64,000 bases of DNA from JAAYYM01 sp964483155 (GCA_964483155.1 CAZAAC010000007.1:11101-75100); one strand, 5' to 3'; positions 53,944 through 63,633 are shown, counted from the first letter of the stretch. A program made the numbers and translations. Notes: generated by a model not told the origin, from the sequence alone.

Positions 53944-55572
53944 TCATCTGCAAGCCTCTTTTGGTATCCAAAAATCTGTTTCATATACACTATTTCCTGT
54001 ACGAAGAGGCAAAGTACATAATAGTTCATAATAGATAGACAGATCATTATCTGAAAAAACAATATCCATTCCTTTAACACGTGTTACTAAAGCATATTCT
54101 TTGTTTTTCATGGTTTGATTCATTTTATTTTGATATTCTAAATTTGTTTTCAGTATTTTTCCAGCATAAGGGAATAGAGTCTGGCTAAAAGAATCATTTA
54201 ACCATCGGTCATAATCTTTTGGGGTTGCAATTCCAACATGCCCTAAATCATAAACATATTTATCATGTTCAATAGCCCAAAATGCCATAAGTGGAGAATA
54301 ATAACATTCATCTTTTTCATATTGTTCCAATAAGTCATAGGCTTTTGTCCATTGTAATTGTTCGTTATTATCTAGTTGATGATAAGGTAATTTTCTGATA
54401 TTTAAAAATATTGTTATAAAAATAGAAAAACAGTAAAATAACAAAAACAAATATCGTTTTGTTATTTTTGAATAAGCCTTTTCAAAACAGAACAGACCAA
54501 TAAAGATAACAGAAGGACCCCATAATTGAAGATAGTAGGTTAAATAGGCACCATTATTTAAACCAAAGTAAAACAAGCCAAGTCCACAGGTAAAGAAATT
54601 TATCCAAAAAACTAATAAATCATCATTTGAGGATGAGTTCACTTGATTAGTAAAAACAAATAAAGGTAAATTAATATCTTTAAAATATAGTTTCATTTTT
54701 GTCTTATACTGTTTCAAAGCAAACAGTATCGTTAAGATAATCATCAAAAAGAAACAACCATATAATATACCAATATACAGAAATTGTTCAAGAACATATT
54801 TAAATTGTTCAATATTAAAATAAACCTCCGATCCTTTTAAAAGATAGAAAGCATATGTCCAATAAGTTGGAAAGGCTATTGTTATAATAACAACAGAAAG
54901 GATAGTAAAAATCGCTGAATATAAAAAGTACTTTACGAATTCTTTTTTTGAAAGAAACAAAAAGTATAGAATAGCAGTTATTGCTAACAATATAAAATAT
55001 TGTTTTATATAGAATTGTAAAACTGTTAGTATTGAAACAAGAACAGTTCTATACTTGTATTTTTTCCGAGATAAGATAAATAAAGCCAGTATAGAAACAA
55101 AGAGACCTAAACTATCAGGAGTTGCACTAATATAACTGTAACGCCAATGACAAATCAGAGTCAAAAGAAAAGATACAGAGGGAGCTATAAGTGAGTTTCC
55201 ATGTTCATTGACCATATAACTAATTAAAAAGGCCGAACCCAACATGCAAAAAAGACTAACCAGGTAATGAAGTAAGATTAAATTAATAGGAAAAATAAGG
55301 TCCACAAAAGCAACTAGATAACAATAGATAAATGGATATAAATAAATGACACCAGGAGTACCGTTCTCACTAATTGCAAAAAGAGAATATGGATTTTTGC
55401 CTTCCAATATTTGTTTTGTAAATGCAATATTTACAGCTTCTCTATACTCAAGCGGGTAGGCCAAAGAAGTAATCATATTTCCAATGATTTGATATAAAAA
55501 AAATACGGTAAAAGCAATTACCGGAATAGAAATAAGTAATAGTATTATGTTTTCTCTATTTGTCTTTTGCAT
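53944..55572 (-). CDS. Multi-spanning GT-C-type glycosyltransferase-like protein
   Basis: A 542-residue protein with about 10-11 membrane helices. The first outer loop contains YPLEYREAVNIAFTKQILEG, an acidic loop like that of GT-C enzymes, and the C-terminal 150 residues are extracytoplasmic. Together with the GtrB-like domain next door it could transfer a lipid-linked sugar outside the membrane. The family assignment is by layout only. Confidence 0.7.
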   Translation of the reverse strand: MQKTNRENIILLLISIPVIAFTVFFLYQIIGNMITSLAYPLEYREAVNIAFTKQILEGKNPYSLFAISENGTPGVIYLYPFIYCYLVAFVDLIFPINLILLHYLVSLFCMLGSAFLISYMVNEHGNSLIAPSVSFLLTLICHWRYSYISATPDSLGLFVSILALFILSRKKYKYRTVLVSILTVLQFYIKQYFILLAITAILYFLFLSKKEFVKYFLYSAIFTILSVVIITIAFPTYWTYAFYLLKGSEVYFNIEQFKYVLEQFLYIGILYGCFFLMIILTILFALKQYKTKMKLYFKDINLPLFVFTNQVNSSSNDDLLVFWINFFTCGLGLFYFGLNNGAYLTYYLQLWGPSVIFIGLFCFEKAYSKITKRYLFLLFYCFSIFITIFLNIRKLPYHQLDNNEQLQWTKAYDLLEQYEKDECYYSPLMAFWAIEHDKYVYDLGHVGIATPKDYDRWLNDSFSQTLFPYAGKILKTNLEYQNKMNQTMKNKEYALVTRVKGMDIVFSDNDLSIYYELLCTLPLRTGNSVYETDFWIPKEACR

Positions 55573-55603
55573 ATAGGTGTCCTCAGATTATGTTAATTAT
55601 TTT

Positions 55604-55632
55604 ATTTTATCATAGATAAGTTGAATTTTCAA
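55604..55632 (-). promoter_or_regulatory. Putative promoter of the GT-C/GNAT-GT2 pair
   Basis: On the minus strand: TTGAAA, 17 bases, TAAAAT, about 30 bases from the GT-C start. Confidence 0.5.
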
Positions 55633-55642
55633 TTCACACACA

Positions 55643-55671
55643 TTGTATTATGCATTATCGTATGTTAGAAT
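55643..55671 (+). promoter_or_regulatory. Putative promoter of wecE
   Basis: TTGTAT, 17 bases, TAGAAT, 31 bases before the chosen start; back to back with the minus-strand promoter. Confidence 0.5.
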
Positions 55672-55702
55672 AAAATAATTAAATTTGTATGAGGATAAAG
55701 TT

Positions 55703-56836
55703 ATGATGCCGTTTAATATTCCCCCCTATGTGGGAACAGAAATGAAATATATTGAGAAGGCCATTGATAACCGCAAAATATGCGGAGATGGTGAGTTTAC
55801 GCAAAAATGTAATAAATGGCTAGAAGAGAAGTTAGGGACAAAGAAAGCTTTATTGACGACTTCATGTACACATGCAACTGAGATGGCGGCATTATTGTGC
55901 AATATTAAAGCAGGGGATGAAATAATTATGCCTTCTTATACTTTTGTATCAACGGCAAATGCTTTTGTATTACGGGGTGCAAAGATTATTTTTATTGATA
56001 TCAGGCAGGATACTTTGAATATAGATGAGACATTGATTGAGGCGGCAATTACAGAGAAGACAAAAGCAATTGTTCCCGTTCATTATGCGGGAGTTTCTTG
56101 TGAAATGGATACAATCATGGAAATTTCTAATAAATATAAATTGTTTGTGATTGAAGACGCAGCACAGGGAATTGCATCTACTTATAAGCAAAAACCATTG
56201 GGAACCATAGGAGACTATGGTTGTCTGAGCTTTCATGAAACAAAAAACTTAAGTATGGGAGAAGGTGGAGCCATACTGATAAAGGATGAGAGTAATATTG
56301 AAGAAGCAGAAATCATCCGTGAAAAAGGGACCAATAGAAGTAGATTTTATAGAGGTCAAATAGATAAATATACATGGGTAGCGGCTGGTTCATCGTATCT
56401 TCCAAGTGATGTGAATGCAGCATATTTATGGGCACAGATGGAAAAAAGTGATGAGATATATGCTGATCGAATGAGAAGCTGGAATCAATATGATACAATG
56501 CTTCAACCATTAAAAGAAAAAGGATTGGTCAACTTACCATTTATTCCGAAAGAATGTACGCATAATGCACATATGTTCTATTTAAAAACAAAGGATTTGA
56601 AAGAACGTACAGATTTTATTCAATATATGAAAGAAAATGATATACTAACTGTATTTCATTATATTCCGCTTCATAGTTCTCCTGCAGGTAAGCAATTTGG
56701 TACTTTTTTTGGTCAGGATAAATATACAACAAAAGAAAGTGATAGATTGGTGAGATTGCCATTGTATTATGGTATGAAGGAAAAAGAGATAGAAAAAGTA
56801 GTAAATGCAGTCAATAAGTTTTATAAGATCAGTTAA
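55703..56836 (+). CDS. wecE: dTDP-4-amino-4,6-dideoxygalactose transaminase (WecE/RffA)
   Basis: A 377-residue PLP enzyme, with ATG 55703 chosen because GAGGA is 7 bases upstream and homologues start near MIPFN. It has CGDGEFTQKCNKWLEE, PSYTFVSTANAFVLRGAK, VEDAAQG-like VIEDAAQGIAST, and the PLP lysine in FHETKNLSMGEGG. The resemblance to enterobacterial WecE is high across the whole length. The reaction gives dTDP-4-amino-4,6-dideoxygalactose from the 4-keto sugar. The fused GNAT domain next door is a candidate for acetylating the product. Confidence 0.93.
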   Translation: MMPFNIPPYVGTEMKYIEKAIDNRKICGDGEFTQKCNKWLEEKLGTKKALLTTSCTHATEMAALLCNIKAGDEIIMPSYTFVSTANAFVLRGAKIIFIDIRQDTLNIDETLIEAAITEKTKAIVPVHYAGVSCEMDTIMEISNKYKLFVIEDAAQGIASTYKQKPLGTIGDYGCLSFHETKNLSMGEGGAILIKDESNIEEAEIIREKGTNRSRFYRGQIDKYTWVAAGSSYLPSDVNAAYLWAQMEKSDEIYADRMRSWNQYDTMLQPLKEKGLVNLPFIPKECTHNAHMFYLKTKDLKERTDFIQYMKENDILTVFHYIPLHSSPAGKQFGTFFGQDKYTTKESDRLVRLPLYYGMKEKEIEKVVNAVNKFYKIS

Positions 56837-56856
56837 TGATATTAACGCAACAGCTT

Positions 56857-57915
56857 TTAATAAGCTGTGAGCAAATCTATAATTATTTTTGTTGAATCAG
56901 TGTTTTTACACTGATTCATTTTATTAATATAGAGTTGTCTGTTATCATATAGCATATTTATACTATCTAGAAGAAGTTCAGTAGTCAGAAAATCTTCTTC
57001 AATTACCATTGAAAAACCTTGATTTTGAAACGAATGTGCATTTAGTATTTGATCTCCGCGACTTTTCTTCGCAGACAAAGGGATCAAAAGCGAAGGCTTT
57101 TTCAAAGATAGTAATTCACAGATAGCATTTGCACCAGCTCTTGAAATCACAACGTCTGTTAAAGCAAATAAATCTTTTAAATTTTCTTTACAGTATTCAA
57201 ATTGGACATAGCCGTTTATGCTATTCAAAGATTCATCAAGATTCCCTTTGCCACATAGATGTATGAGCTGGTAACGCTCCAGTAGTTGTGGAAGTATGCT
57301 GCGAATTGTTCTGTTAATAATACCAGCACCAAGGCTTCCACCAATTATCATTAATGTTGGTTTGATGGTTGAAAAATGGCATAAGGCTAGTGCTGACAAT
57401 TTATCCCCTTGGAAAAGTTCTTTACGTATAGGGGTACCTGTGAGTACGGCTTTACCCTTTGGCAATAAAGATACTGTTTCAGGGAAATTACAGCACACCT
57501 TTTGAGAAAAGGGAAAACATAGTTTATTTGCAAGGCCAGGAGTCATATCCGATTCGTGAATAATAGCAGGTATTTTATTCCTTTTTGCAGCGATAACAAC
57601 AGGCACTGTAACAAAACCACCCTTAGAAAATACAACATCTGGGCGAATAGATTTCATAAGTTTATTTGCTTCAAAAAAACCTTTTAAAATACGAAAAGGA
57701 TCTGTAAAATTTTTTATATCAAAATAACGACGTAGTTTTCCAGAAGATATTCCATGATATATAACAGGAAAGTCCGCTATTAAAGATTTTTCTATTCCTC
57801 CATAAGAACCAATATAATGAATCTCATAATCTAGAGCTTGAAGCGCAGGGATTAGAGCAATATTAGGTGTTACATGTCCTGCAGTTCCACCACCTGAAAG
57901 AATAACTCTTTTCAT
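56857..57915 (-). CDS. murG: MurG (lipid II synthase, GlcNAc transferase)
   Basis: A 352-residue protein with ATG at 57915 behind GGAGG. It begins KRVILSGGGTAGHVTPNIAL, and has IHESDMTPGLANKL, TGTPIRKELF, GGSLGAGIINRTI, LCGKGNLDE and SRAGANAICELLSL with DQILNAHSF. It adds GlcNAc to lipid I at the inner membrane face. In many clostridia murG sits in the dcw cluster; here it stands alone, so it may be an extra copy or a relocated gene. Confidence 0.92.
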   Translation of the reverse strand: MKRVILSGGGTAGHVTPNIALIPALQALDYEIHYIGSYGGIEKSLIADFPVIYHGISSGKLRRYFDIKNFTDPFRILKGFFEANKLMKSIRPDVVFSKGGFVTVPVVIAAKRNKIPAIIHESDMTPGLANKLCFPFSQKVCCNFPETVSLLPKGKAVLTGTPIRKELFQGDKLSALALCHFSTIKPTLMIIGGSLGAGIINRTIRSILPQLLERYQLIHLCGKGNLDESLNSINGYVQFEYCKENLKDLFALTDVVISRAGANAICELLSLKKPSLLIPLSAKKSRGDQILNAHSFQNQGFSMVIEEDFLTTELLLDSINMLYDNRQLYINKMNQCKNTDSTKIIIDLLTAY

Positions 57916-58061
57916 AATATACAAACCTCCAATATACGATTGCAAATGCAATTATGTGACTTATTATAGCAAATACATAATATTTTAGCCATATGATTTT
58001 CTTTATGGAAAGAAATTATTATCAGATTGACACATAGTTAAGGATAACATAAACTAAAAAC

Positions 58062-58739
58062 ATGAATATATTATATGAAGATAATGAAATTATTGTATGC
58101 CATAAACCAATTGGGATTGCTACACAAACGAGCAAAGTTGGAGAAAAGGATATGATAAGTGAACTTAAAAATCACATGAGTAGCAAAGGAAGCAGAGATA
58201 CCTATATTGGATTGGTTCATAGATTAGACCAAGGAGTAGAAGGTATTCTTGTGTTTGCAAAAACATCTGTTGCGGCAGCAGGTCTCAATAAGCAAATAGC
58301 AGAGAATAGAATGAAGAAGTACTATTATGCTATTGTTAGTTCACGGCCAAAGAATAATGAAGAAATTTGGGTGGACTATTTGCTAAAGGACGGGAAAAGT
58401 AATACATCTAGAGTTGTGAGTAAAGATACAGTGGGTGCAAAAAGAGCAGAACTGAAATATAAAAGTGTAGATATTACAAAAAATCTAATAGAGGTTGAGT
58501 TGATTACAGGGAGACATCATCAGATACGCGTACAAATGGCATTTCATGGAGTACCAATAGTAAATGATTATAAATACGGATATAAAAAAGAGTCAAAAGA
58601 AATAAATATGTATGCAGAGGAAGGAATTGCCCTTTGTGCCTATAAATTGGTATTTGTGCATCCAAAAACAAAAAAAGAACTGCTATTTCAAGTAAAACCT
58701 ACAAATTCAATTTTTAACAATAGTGGATTATTTATTTGA
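58062..58739 (+). CDS. RluA-family rRNA/tRNA pseudouridine synthase
   Basis: A 225-residue protein with the catalytic motif GLVHRLDQGVEGILVFAKT (Asp after HRL), starting with ILYEDNEIIVCHKPIGIAT. It lacks the N-terminal S4 domain. Other family motifs are KYYYAIVSSRP and ITGRHHQIRVQMAF. The target uridine cannot be named. The ribosome site is weak. Confidence 0.9.
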   Translation: MNILYEDNEIIVCHKPIGIATQTSKVGEKDMISELKNHMSSKGSRDTYIGLVHRLDQGVEGILVFAKTSVAAAGLNKQIAENRMKKYYYAIVSSRPKNNEEIWVDYLLKDGKSNTSRVVSKDTVGAKRAELKYKSVDITKNLIEVELITGRHHQIRVQMAFHGVPIVNDYKYGYKKESKEINMYAEEGIALCAYKLVFVHPKTKKELLFQVKPTNSIFNNSGLFI

Positions 58740-58764
58740 CAAAAGGTAGACTTTGCACTAGTAT
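58736..58764 (+). promoter_or_regulatory. Promoter of the proS T-box transcript
   Basis: TTGACA, 17 bases, TAGTAT; the -35 box overlaps the stop of the pseudouridine synthase gene. Confidence 0.55.
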
Positions 58765-58774
58765 AAATAATAAT

Positions 58775-59043
58775 TAGCAATGTTAAGCAACGAAGAGGAA
58801 TAGTAAATTTGGAAATTGCCCCAGAGAGAGAATCGGTGGATGATACTAGAAGATAGAACTAGGTACCGTATGGTGAGAGATTCTTGCAAGGAACAATTCA
58901 GAACCCACCTCAGAGCTCTGCATGAAAAGCAGCGTATTTCGGCGTTAACGAAATAAGAGAGTGCACAATTGCGTAATGCTAATGTGCAAAATAGGGTGGT
59001 ACCGCCGAAACCTCGGTCCCTTGTAGGGATAGGGGTATTTTTG
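58775..59043 (+). promoter_or_regulatory. T-box riboswitch leader for proS
   Basis: The T-box AGGGTGGTACCGCCG lies at 58993-59007 and contains the UGGU bulge that pairs with an ACCA tRNA end. Stem I has AGAATC/GATTCT at its base (58829-58834 with 58879-58884) and TAC-TAG/CTAGGTA above. CCG at 58866-58868, on the 3' side of the internal loop, is the likely specifier. The terminator ACCTCGGTCCCT with AGGGATAGGGGT (59010-59036) then TTTTT competes with the antiterminator. The bounds at the 5' end are approximate. Confidence 0.92.
59010..59043 (+). terminator. T-box intrinsic terminator
   Basis: A 12-bp stem with one mismatch and two wobbles, loop TGT, then ATTTTTG. Its 5' side follows directly on the T-box core. 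Confidence 0.85.
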
Positions 59044-59091
59044 CGTTTATATTACAGGTGACAATAATTATTTTAAAGGAGAATGAGAAAA

Positions 59092-60525
59092 ATGGATGAT
59101 AACAAAAAATTAGTAGAAGCAATCACATCGATGGAAACAGATTTTGCACAATGGTATACAGATGTAGTAAAAAAAGCAGAGCTAATTGATTATTCAAATG
59201 TGAAGGGATGTATGGTAATTAAGCCAGCAGGTTATGCTATATGGGAATTAATACAAAGACAGCTTGATGATAGGTTTAAAACAACAGGCGTAGAAAATGT
59301 ATATATGCCAATGTTTATTCCAGAAAGTCTACTGCAAAAAGAAAAAGATCATGTGAAGGGATTTGCACCAGAGGTTGCATGGGTTACACATGGTGGATTG
59401 GAAAAATTGCAGGAAAGAATGTGTGTCAGACCAACTTCAGAGACATTGTTTTGTGATTTTTATGCAAATGATATACAGTCTTATAGAGATCTTCCAAAAC
59501 TATATAATCAGTGGTGTAGTGTAGTGCGTTGGGAAAAAACAACAAGACCATTTCTTCGTTCACGCGAGTTTTTATGGCAGGAAGGGCATACAGCACATGC
59601 AACAGCAGAGGAAGCAGAAGCTAGAACAGAGCAAATGCTAAATGTGTATGCAGATTTTTGTGAACAAATACTTGCAATTCCTGTAGTTAAGGGTAAAAAG
59701 ACTGATAAAGAAAAATTTGCTGGTGCGGAAGCTACTTATACAATCGAGGCATTGATGCATGATGGAAAAGCGTTGCAATCGGGGACCAGTCACAATTTTG
59801 GTGATGGATTTGCAAAAGCATTTGAGATACAATATACAGATAGAGATAATCAATTAAAGTTTGTACACCAGACATCATGGGGAATGTCAACAAGAATCAT
59901 TGGTGCCATTATTATGGTTCATGGTGATGACAGTGGATTGGTTTTACCACCAAGAGTAGCACCAATACAGGTGTTGATTATTCCAATTCAACAAAAAAAA
60001 GAGGGCGTTCTAGAGAAAGCAAATGAAATCAAAGATAAGCTTGGTGCATTTAGAGTAAAAATAGATGATAGCGATAAGAGCCCAGGCTGGAAATTTTCTG
60101 AGCAGGAAATGCGTGGAATTCCAATTCGAGTTGAGATAGGACCTAAAGATATTGAGAAAAACCAATGTGTTATTGTTCGCCGAGATACCAGAGAGAAAAT
60201 AGTAGTATCTTTGGATGAATTTGAAAATAAAGTTGGTGAAATACTTGAAAGCATACAAGAGAATATGTTGGTAAGAGCTGTTAAGCACTTGAAATCGCAT
60301 ACATATAGTGCAGCAAATACTACTGAATTTAAAAAAATGGTAGAAGAGAAACCAGGATTTATTAAAGCAATGTGGTGTGGGGATTCTGCATGTGAAGAAG
60401 CGATAAAAGAAGAGACAGGTGCAACCTCACGTTGTATGCCATTTGAGCAAGAACAGATTTCGGACGTATGTGTTTGCTGTGGCAAACCAGCTAAAACAAT
60501 GGTATACTGGGGAAAAGCATACTAA
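59092..60525 (+). CDS. proS: Prolyl-tRNA synthetase (short, ProS type 3)
   Basis: A 477-residue protein; ATG 59092 is chosen because AAAGGAG is 10 bases upstream, while ATG 59083 is too close. Class II motifs are present: RPTSETLFCDFY, RWEKTTRPFLRSREFLWQEGHTAHAT, and GLVLPPRVAPIQV, with a zinc-like C-terminal domain (CVCCGKPAKTMVYW). The length of about 477 is that of the archaeal/eukaryal-type ProS that lacks the editing insert. A T-box controls it. Confidence 0.95.
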   Translation: MDDNKKLVEAITSMETDFAQWYTDVVKKAELIDYSNVKGCMVIKPAGYAIWELIQRQLDDRFKTTGVENVYMPMFIPESLLQKEKDHVKGFAPEVAWVTHGGLEKLQERMCVRPTSETLFCDFYANDIQSYRDLPKLYNQWCSVVRWEKTTRPFLRSREFLWQEGHTAHATAEEAEARTEQMLNVYADFCEQILAIPVVKGKKTDKEKFAGAEATYTIEALMHDGKALQSGTSHNFGDGFAKAFEIQYTDRDNQLKFVHQTSWGMSTRIIGAIIMVHGDDSGLVLPPRVAPIQVLIIPIQQKKEGVLEKANEIKDKLGAFRVKIDDSDKSPGWKFSEQEMRGIPIRVEIGPKDIEKNQCVIVRRDTREKIVVSLDEFENKVGEILESIQENMLVRAVKHLKSHTYSAANTTEFKKMVEEKPGFIKAMWCGDSACEEAIKEETGATSRCMPFEQEQISDVCVCCGKPAKTMVYWGKAY

Positions 60526-60546
60526 GAGTTAAATGGAGAGTTTTGC

Positions 60547-61869
60547 ATGCAATTGATTTTACCGCAAAAAGTAAAAAGCATTATTCATATATTGGAAGAG
60601 GGCGGCTATGAAGCATATGTCGTCGGTGGCTGTGTGCGGGATTCTATATTAGGGAGGATACCTGAAGATTGGGATATCACGACATCTGCAAAGCCAGAGG
60701 AAATGAAACGATATTTCAGACGAACTGTGGATACAGGAATTCAACATGGTACTATTACCGTAATGTTAGGAGAGGAAGGATTTGAAGTAACTACTTATCG
60801 TATTGACGGTATATACGAAGACAGCAGACATCCAAAAGAAGTCAGTTTTACTTCAGATTTATTAGAAGATTTAAAAAGAAGAGATTTTACAATTAACGCT
60901 ATGGCATATAATGAAAAAAAGGGTTTAGTGGATGCTTTTGGAGGAAGAACAGATTTAGAAAACAAGGTTATTCGTGCAGTTGGTAATCCACAGGAACGGT
61001 TTTCAGAAGATGCACTTCGTATTTTACGTGCATTAAGATTTGCTGCACAACTAGATTATACAATTGCAGATGATACTTTGATTGCAATAAAGGAATTGGC
61101 ACCAACACTTAAATATATCAGCGGAGAAAGAATAAGAGTTGAGATTGTTAAATTGCTGGTATCACAAAACCCAGAACTATTAAGAACTGCATATGAAGTT
61201 GGTATTACAAAAGAAATTATGCCAGAATTTGATGCAATGATGGAAACACCACAACATAATCCACATCACTTATACACGGTCGGAGAGCATACAATACGGA
61301 CATTACAGGAAATCAAAGCAGATAAATTACTTAGATTAGCAATGCTTTTTCATGATATAGGAAAACCCTTGTGTATAACGGAAGATAAGAAGCATATTCA
61401 TCATTTCTATGGACATGATGAAGAGGGTGAAAAAATAGCAAAAGATATTATGCGGAGGTTGAAGTTTGATAATGATACCATTAGAATCGTTCAAAAACTT
61501 GTAAGGTATCATGATTATCAACCAGAAGCAGATATAGTACATATAAGAAAAGCAATTTATAAAGTAGGAGAAGAGATATTTCCAATGCTTTTTCCGGTAA
61601 AGCGCGCTGATATTGCTGCACAAAGTAATTATAGAAGTGAAGAGAAAATACAATACGTCGATGAGATCGAAAAACTTTATCAGAATATTATGGAGGCAGG
61701 CGACTGCCTGTCTTTAAAGAAACTTGCCATATCTGGAAAAGATTTAATTACAGCCGGCATGATGCCAGGTAAAGAATTAGGAGAGACTTTGAATTTATTG
61801 CTAAAGGATGTACTTGAGCACCCAGAGCACAATACAAGGGAATATTTGTTGAAACAAATCAGGTCATAG
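60547..61869 (+). CDS. cca: CCA-adding tRNA nucleotidyltransferase with HD domain
   Basis: A 440-residue protein of the class II polymerase-beta superfamily. The nucleotidyltransferase motifs are VVGGCVRDSILGR and EDWDITTSA (DxD), then RRDFTINAMAYN and GNPQERFSEDALRILRALRF. A C-terminal HD domain (LFHDIGKP, HFYGHDEEGEKIA) is present. It adds or repairs the CCA end. Both tRNA genes seen in this window lack an encoded CCA, which makes this enzyme essential for them. Confidence 0.94.
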   Translation: MQLILPQKVKSIIHILEEGGYEAYVVGGCVRDSILGRIPEDWDITTSAKPEEMKRYFRRTVDTGIQHGTITVMLGEEGFEVTTYRIDGIYEDSRHPKEVSFTSDLLEDLKRRDFTINAMAYNEKKGLVDAFGGRTDLENKVIRAVGNPQERFSEDALRILRALRFAAQLDYTIADDTLIAIKELAPTLKYISGERIRVEIVKLLVSQNPELLRTAYEVGITKEIMPEFDAMMETPQHNPHHLYTVGEHTIRTLQEIKADKLLRLAMLFHDIGKPLCITEDKKHIHHFYGHDEEGEKIAKDIMRRLKFDNDTIRIVQKLVRYHDYQPEADIVHIRKAIYKVGEEIFPMLFPVKRADIAAQSNYRSEEKIQYVDEIEKLYQNIMEAGDCLSLKKLAISGKDLITAGMMPGKELGETLNLLLKDVLEHPEHNTREYLLKQIRS

Positions 61870-61889
61870 TAATATTGTTGGAGGTACAT

Positions 61890-63254
61890 ATGAAAAAAGT
61901 AATTATTCCTATTACGCTCATAGCATTAATTATGACCACTGCTTGTTATTATATTGTAACAGATTTAAACAATACGCCTAAGCAGGAGGAAATAGCACAA
62001 GAAAATAGTATTGATGAAAAATTGATCAAGGAAGATACAGCAATTGTAATATATAGCAACAAAGATGAGAAAATACTAAATTTTCAATCAATTCCTTCGG
62101 GAGAACGATATGCATTACACATTTCTGGTACAACAGATTTATCAGATCAATATGGAGAAATTCTTTCCCTGGAACAGGTTTCTATCGGCGAAATAGTGGA
62201 TGTTGTTTATTCTGTGCATAACAAGACTATTAGAAGTATACAAGTATCAAGTAATACATGGACATATAGTGACATTTCAAATTTTTCTTTTGACCATAAT
62301 AGAAAAGCAATGAGCATAGGTGATGAGCAATATATGTATGTAGATAATGTTGTAATTGCTTCTGGTGGAGAAATTGTAGAAATGATAGATATTAATGAAA
62401 GCGACATACTTACAATAAAAGGTTATAATCGAGTAATTACCTCTATCATAATAGAAAAGGGACATGGATATTTACGATTACAAAATGACGAATATTTTGT
62501 TGGAGGATGGATAGAAATAGGTCAGGAAATGATTAAGCCTATTAAATCAGAGATGCTCTTGGCGGTACCAGAAGGTGCTTATAAAGTATTGGTGTCACAC
62601 AAAGGAAATGTTGGAGAAATTGATGTAAAGATAGATAGAGATAAAGAAACAAAAGTTGACTTGTCAGAAATTGAAATTAAAGAGGTACAGAAAGGGATAT
62701 TGGCTTTCAATATTATACCTTCTTATGCAACACTAATGATTGATAATGAAAACTATGATTATTTGGAAACAATAGAAATGGAATATGGAGTACACCAACT
62801 AATTATTTCAGCGCCAGGATATAAGGCGATTTCTAATTTTATTAAGGTAGGTGCACCTTTAGCAAATATTGAAATAGAATTGGAAGAAGAAGGAATCGCT
62901 AGTAGTACAAGTAATAGTACAAGTAGCAGTAGTACGAATCAAAGTTCATCAAGTACCAGTTATTCTTATAGTTTTAGTTCAAGTAGTTCATCAAGTAGCA
63001 TAACAACTTCTGAGACAGTAATAAATGCTTCAGAAGTAAAAATATTTGTTGATGGACCTGAAGGAGCAGAGATTTATTTGGATGGTTCTTATATGGGGAT
63101 AGCACCAATCAGTTTTACGAAGGTGACGGGGTCACATGCAATTATTTTGCGTAAAGATGGTTATCAGACAAAAAGTTATACAGTTTTTATAGATAATGAT
63201 GAAAAGAATGTCACATTTTCATTTTCAGAATTATTGGAAGGTTCTTCAGAATAA
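61890..63254 (+). CDS. Secreted or lipid-anchored protein with PEGA domains
   Basis: A 454-residue protein; ATG 61890 has GGAGG behind it. The N-terminus (KKVIIPITLIALIMTTACYY) may be a signal peptide with a weak lipobox (MTTAC). A middle of unknown fold precedes a PEGA-like repeat (LAFNIIPSYATLMIDNENYD), a Ser/Thr-rich linker of about 45 residues, and a clear PEGA domain (KIFVDGPEGAEIYLDGSYMG, ISFTKVTGSHAIILRKDGYQ). PEGA domains occur in surface and peptidoglycan-linked proteins. The function is unknown. Confidence 0.8.
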   Translation: MKKVIIPITLIALIMTTACYYIVTDLNNTPKQEEIAQENSIDEKLIKEDTAIVIYSNKDEKILNFQSIPSGERYALHISGTTDLSDQYGEILSLEQVSIGEIVDVVYSVHNKTIRSIQVSSNTWTYSDISNFSFDHNRKAMSIGDEQYMYVDNVVIASGGEIVEMIDINESDILTIKGYNRVITSIIIEKGHGYLRLQNDEYFVGGWIEIGQEMIKPIKSEMLLAVPEGAYKVLVSHKGNVGEIDVKIDRDKETKVDLSEIEIKEVQKGILAFNIIPSYATLMIDNENYDYLETIEMEYGVHQLIISAPGYKAISNFIKVGAPLANIEIELEEEGIASSTSNSTSSSSTNQSSSSTSYSYSFSSSSSSSSITTSETVINASEVKIFVDGPEGAEIYLDGSYMGIAPISFTKVTGSHAIILRKDGYQTKSYTVFIDNDEKNVTFSFSELLEGSSE

Positions 63255-63264
63255 AAAAGCAATT

Positions 63265-63618
63265 TTAAAATTTGTTTTGCTTATCTTTTAAATATTCTAA
63301 GTAGCTTTGCAATATTAAACGATTTTTCTTATTAAGAGATAATGCATCGGATAAGAGCTCGCCAGTAGTTACCATATCGGTATATTTTTCATTTAACCGA
63401 TCAAGCTCTCCGCTATAAGTCGTGTTTCCAAGTAAAAAGTCTGTATTGACACGGTAATATGCTGCCAATGTGGAAAGATGTCTGGTTGGAAGTTCAAATT
63501 GTCCTGTTTCATAATTTGAGTAGGTTTGCTGAACAATGCCAAGAATTTTTGCAATCTCAGCTTGATTTAAATCTCTATCTTCTCTTAATTCTCTTATTAA
63601 ATCATTTGTTTGTTTCAT
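63265..63618 (-). CDS. XRE-family HTH transcriptional regulator
   Basis: A 117-residue protein if started at ATG 63618 (an in-frame ATG at 63633 would add 5 residues). The helix-turn-helix is NQAEIAKILGIVQQTYSNYETGQFEL, followed by LSTLAAYYRVNTDFLLGNT. The tail is helical and may dimerise. Two copies of AAGAATAC (63647 and 63659) upstream could be its operator. It converges with the PEGA gene. Confidence 0.85.
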   Translation of the reverse strand: MKQTNDLIRELREDRDLNQAEIAKILGIVQQTYSNYETGQFELPTRHLSTLAAYYRVNTDFLLGNTTYSGELDRLNEKYTDMVTTGELLSDALSLNKKNRLILQSYLEYLKDKQNKF

Positions 63619-63633
63619 CTTCTTACGCCTCAT

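Noticed and set aside
56850..56868. ACAGCTT/AAGCTGT hairpin between wecE and murG
   Set aside because: It overlaps the murG stop, has a stem of only 7 bp and lacks a U-run on either strand.
56857..57915. murG as a capsule glycosyltransferase misnamed
   Set aside because: All MurG motifs (GGTAGHVTP, GGSLGA, HESD, SRAGA) are present, so the cell-wall assignment stands despite the glycan neighbours.
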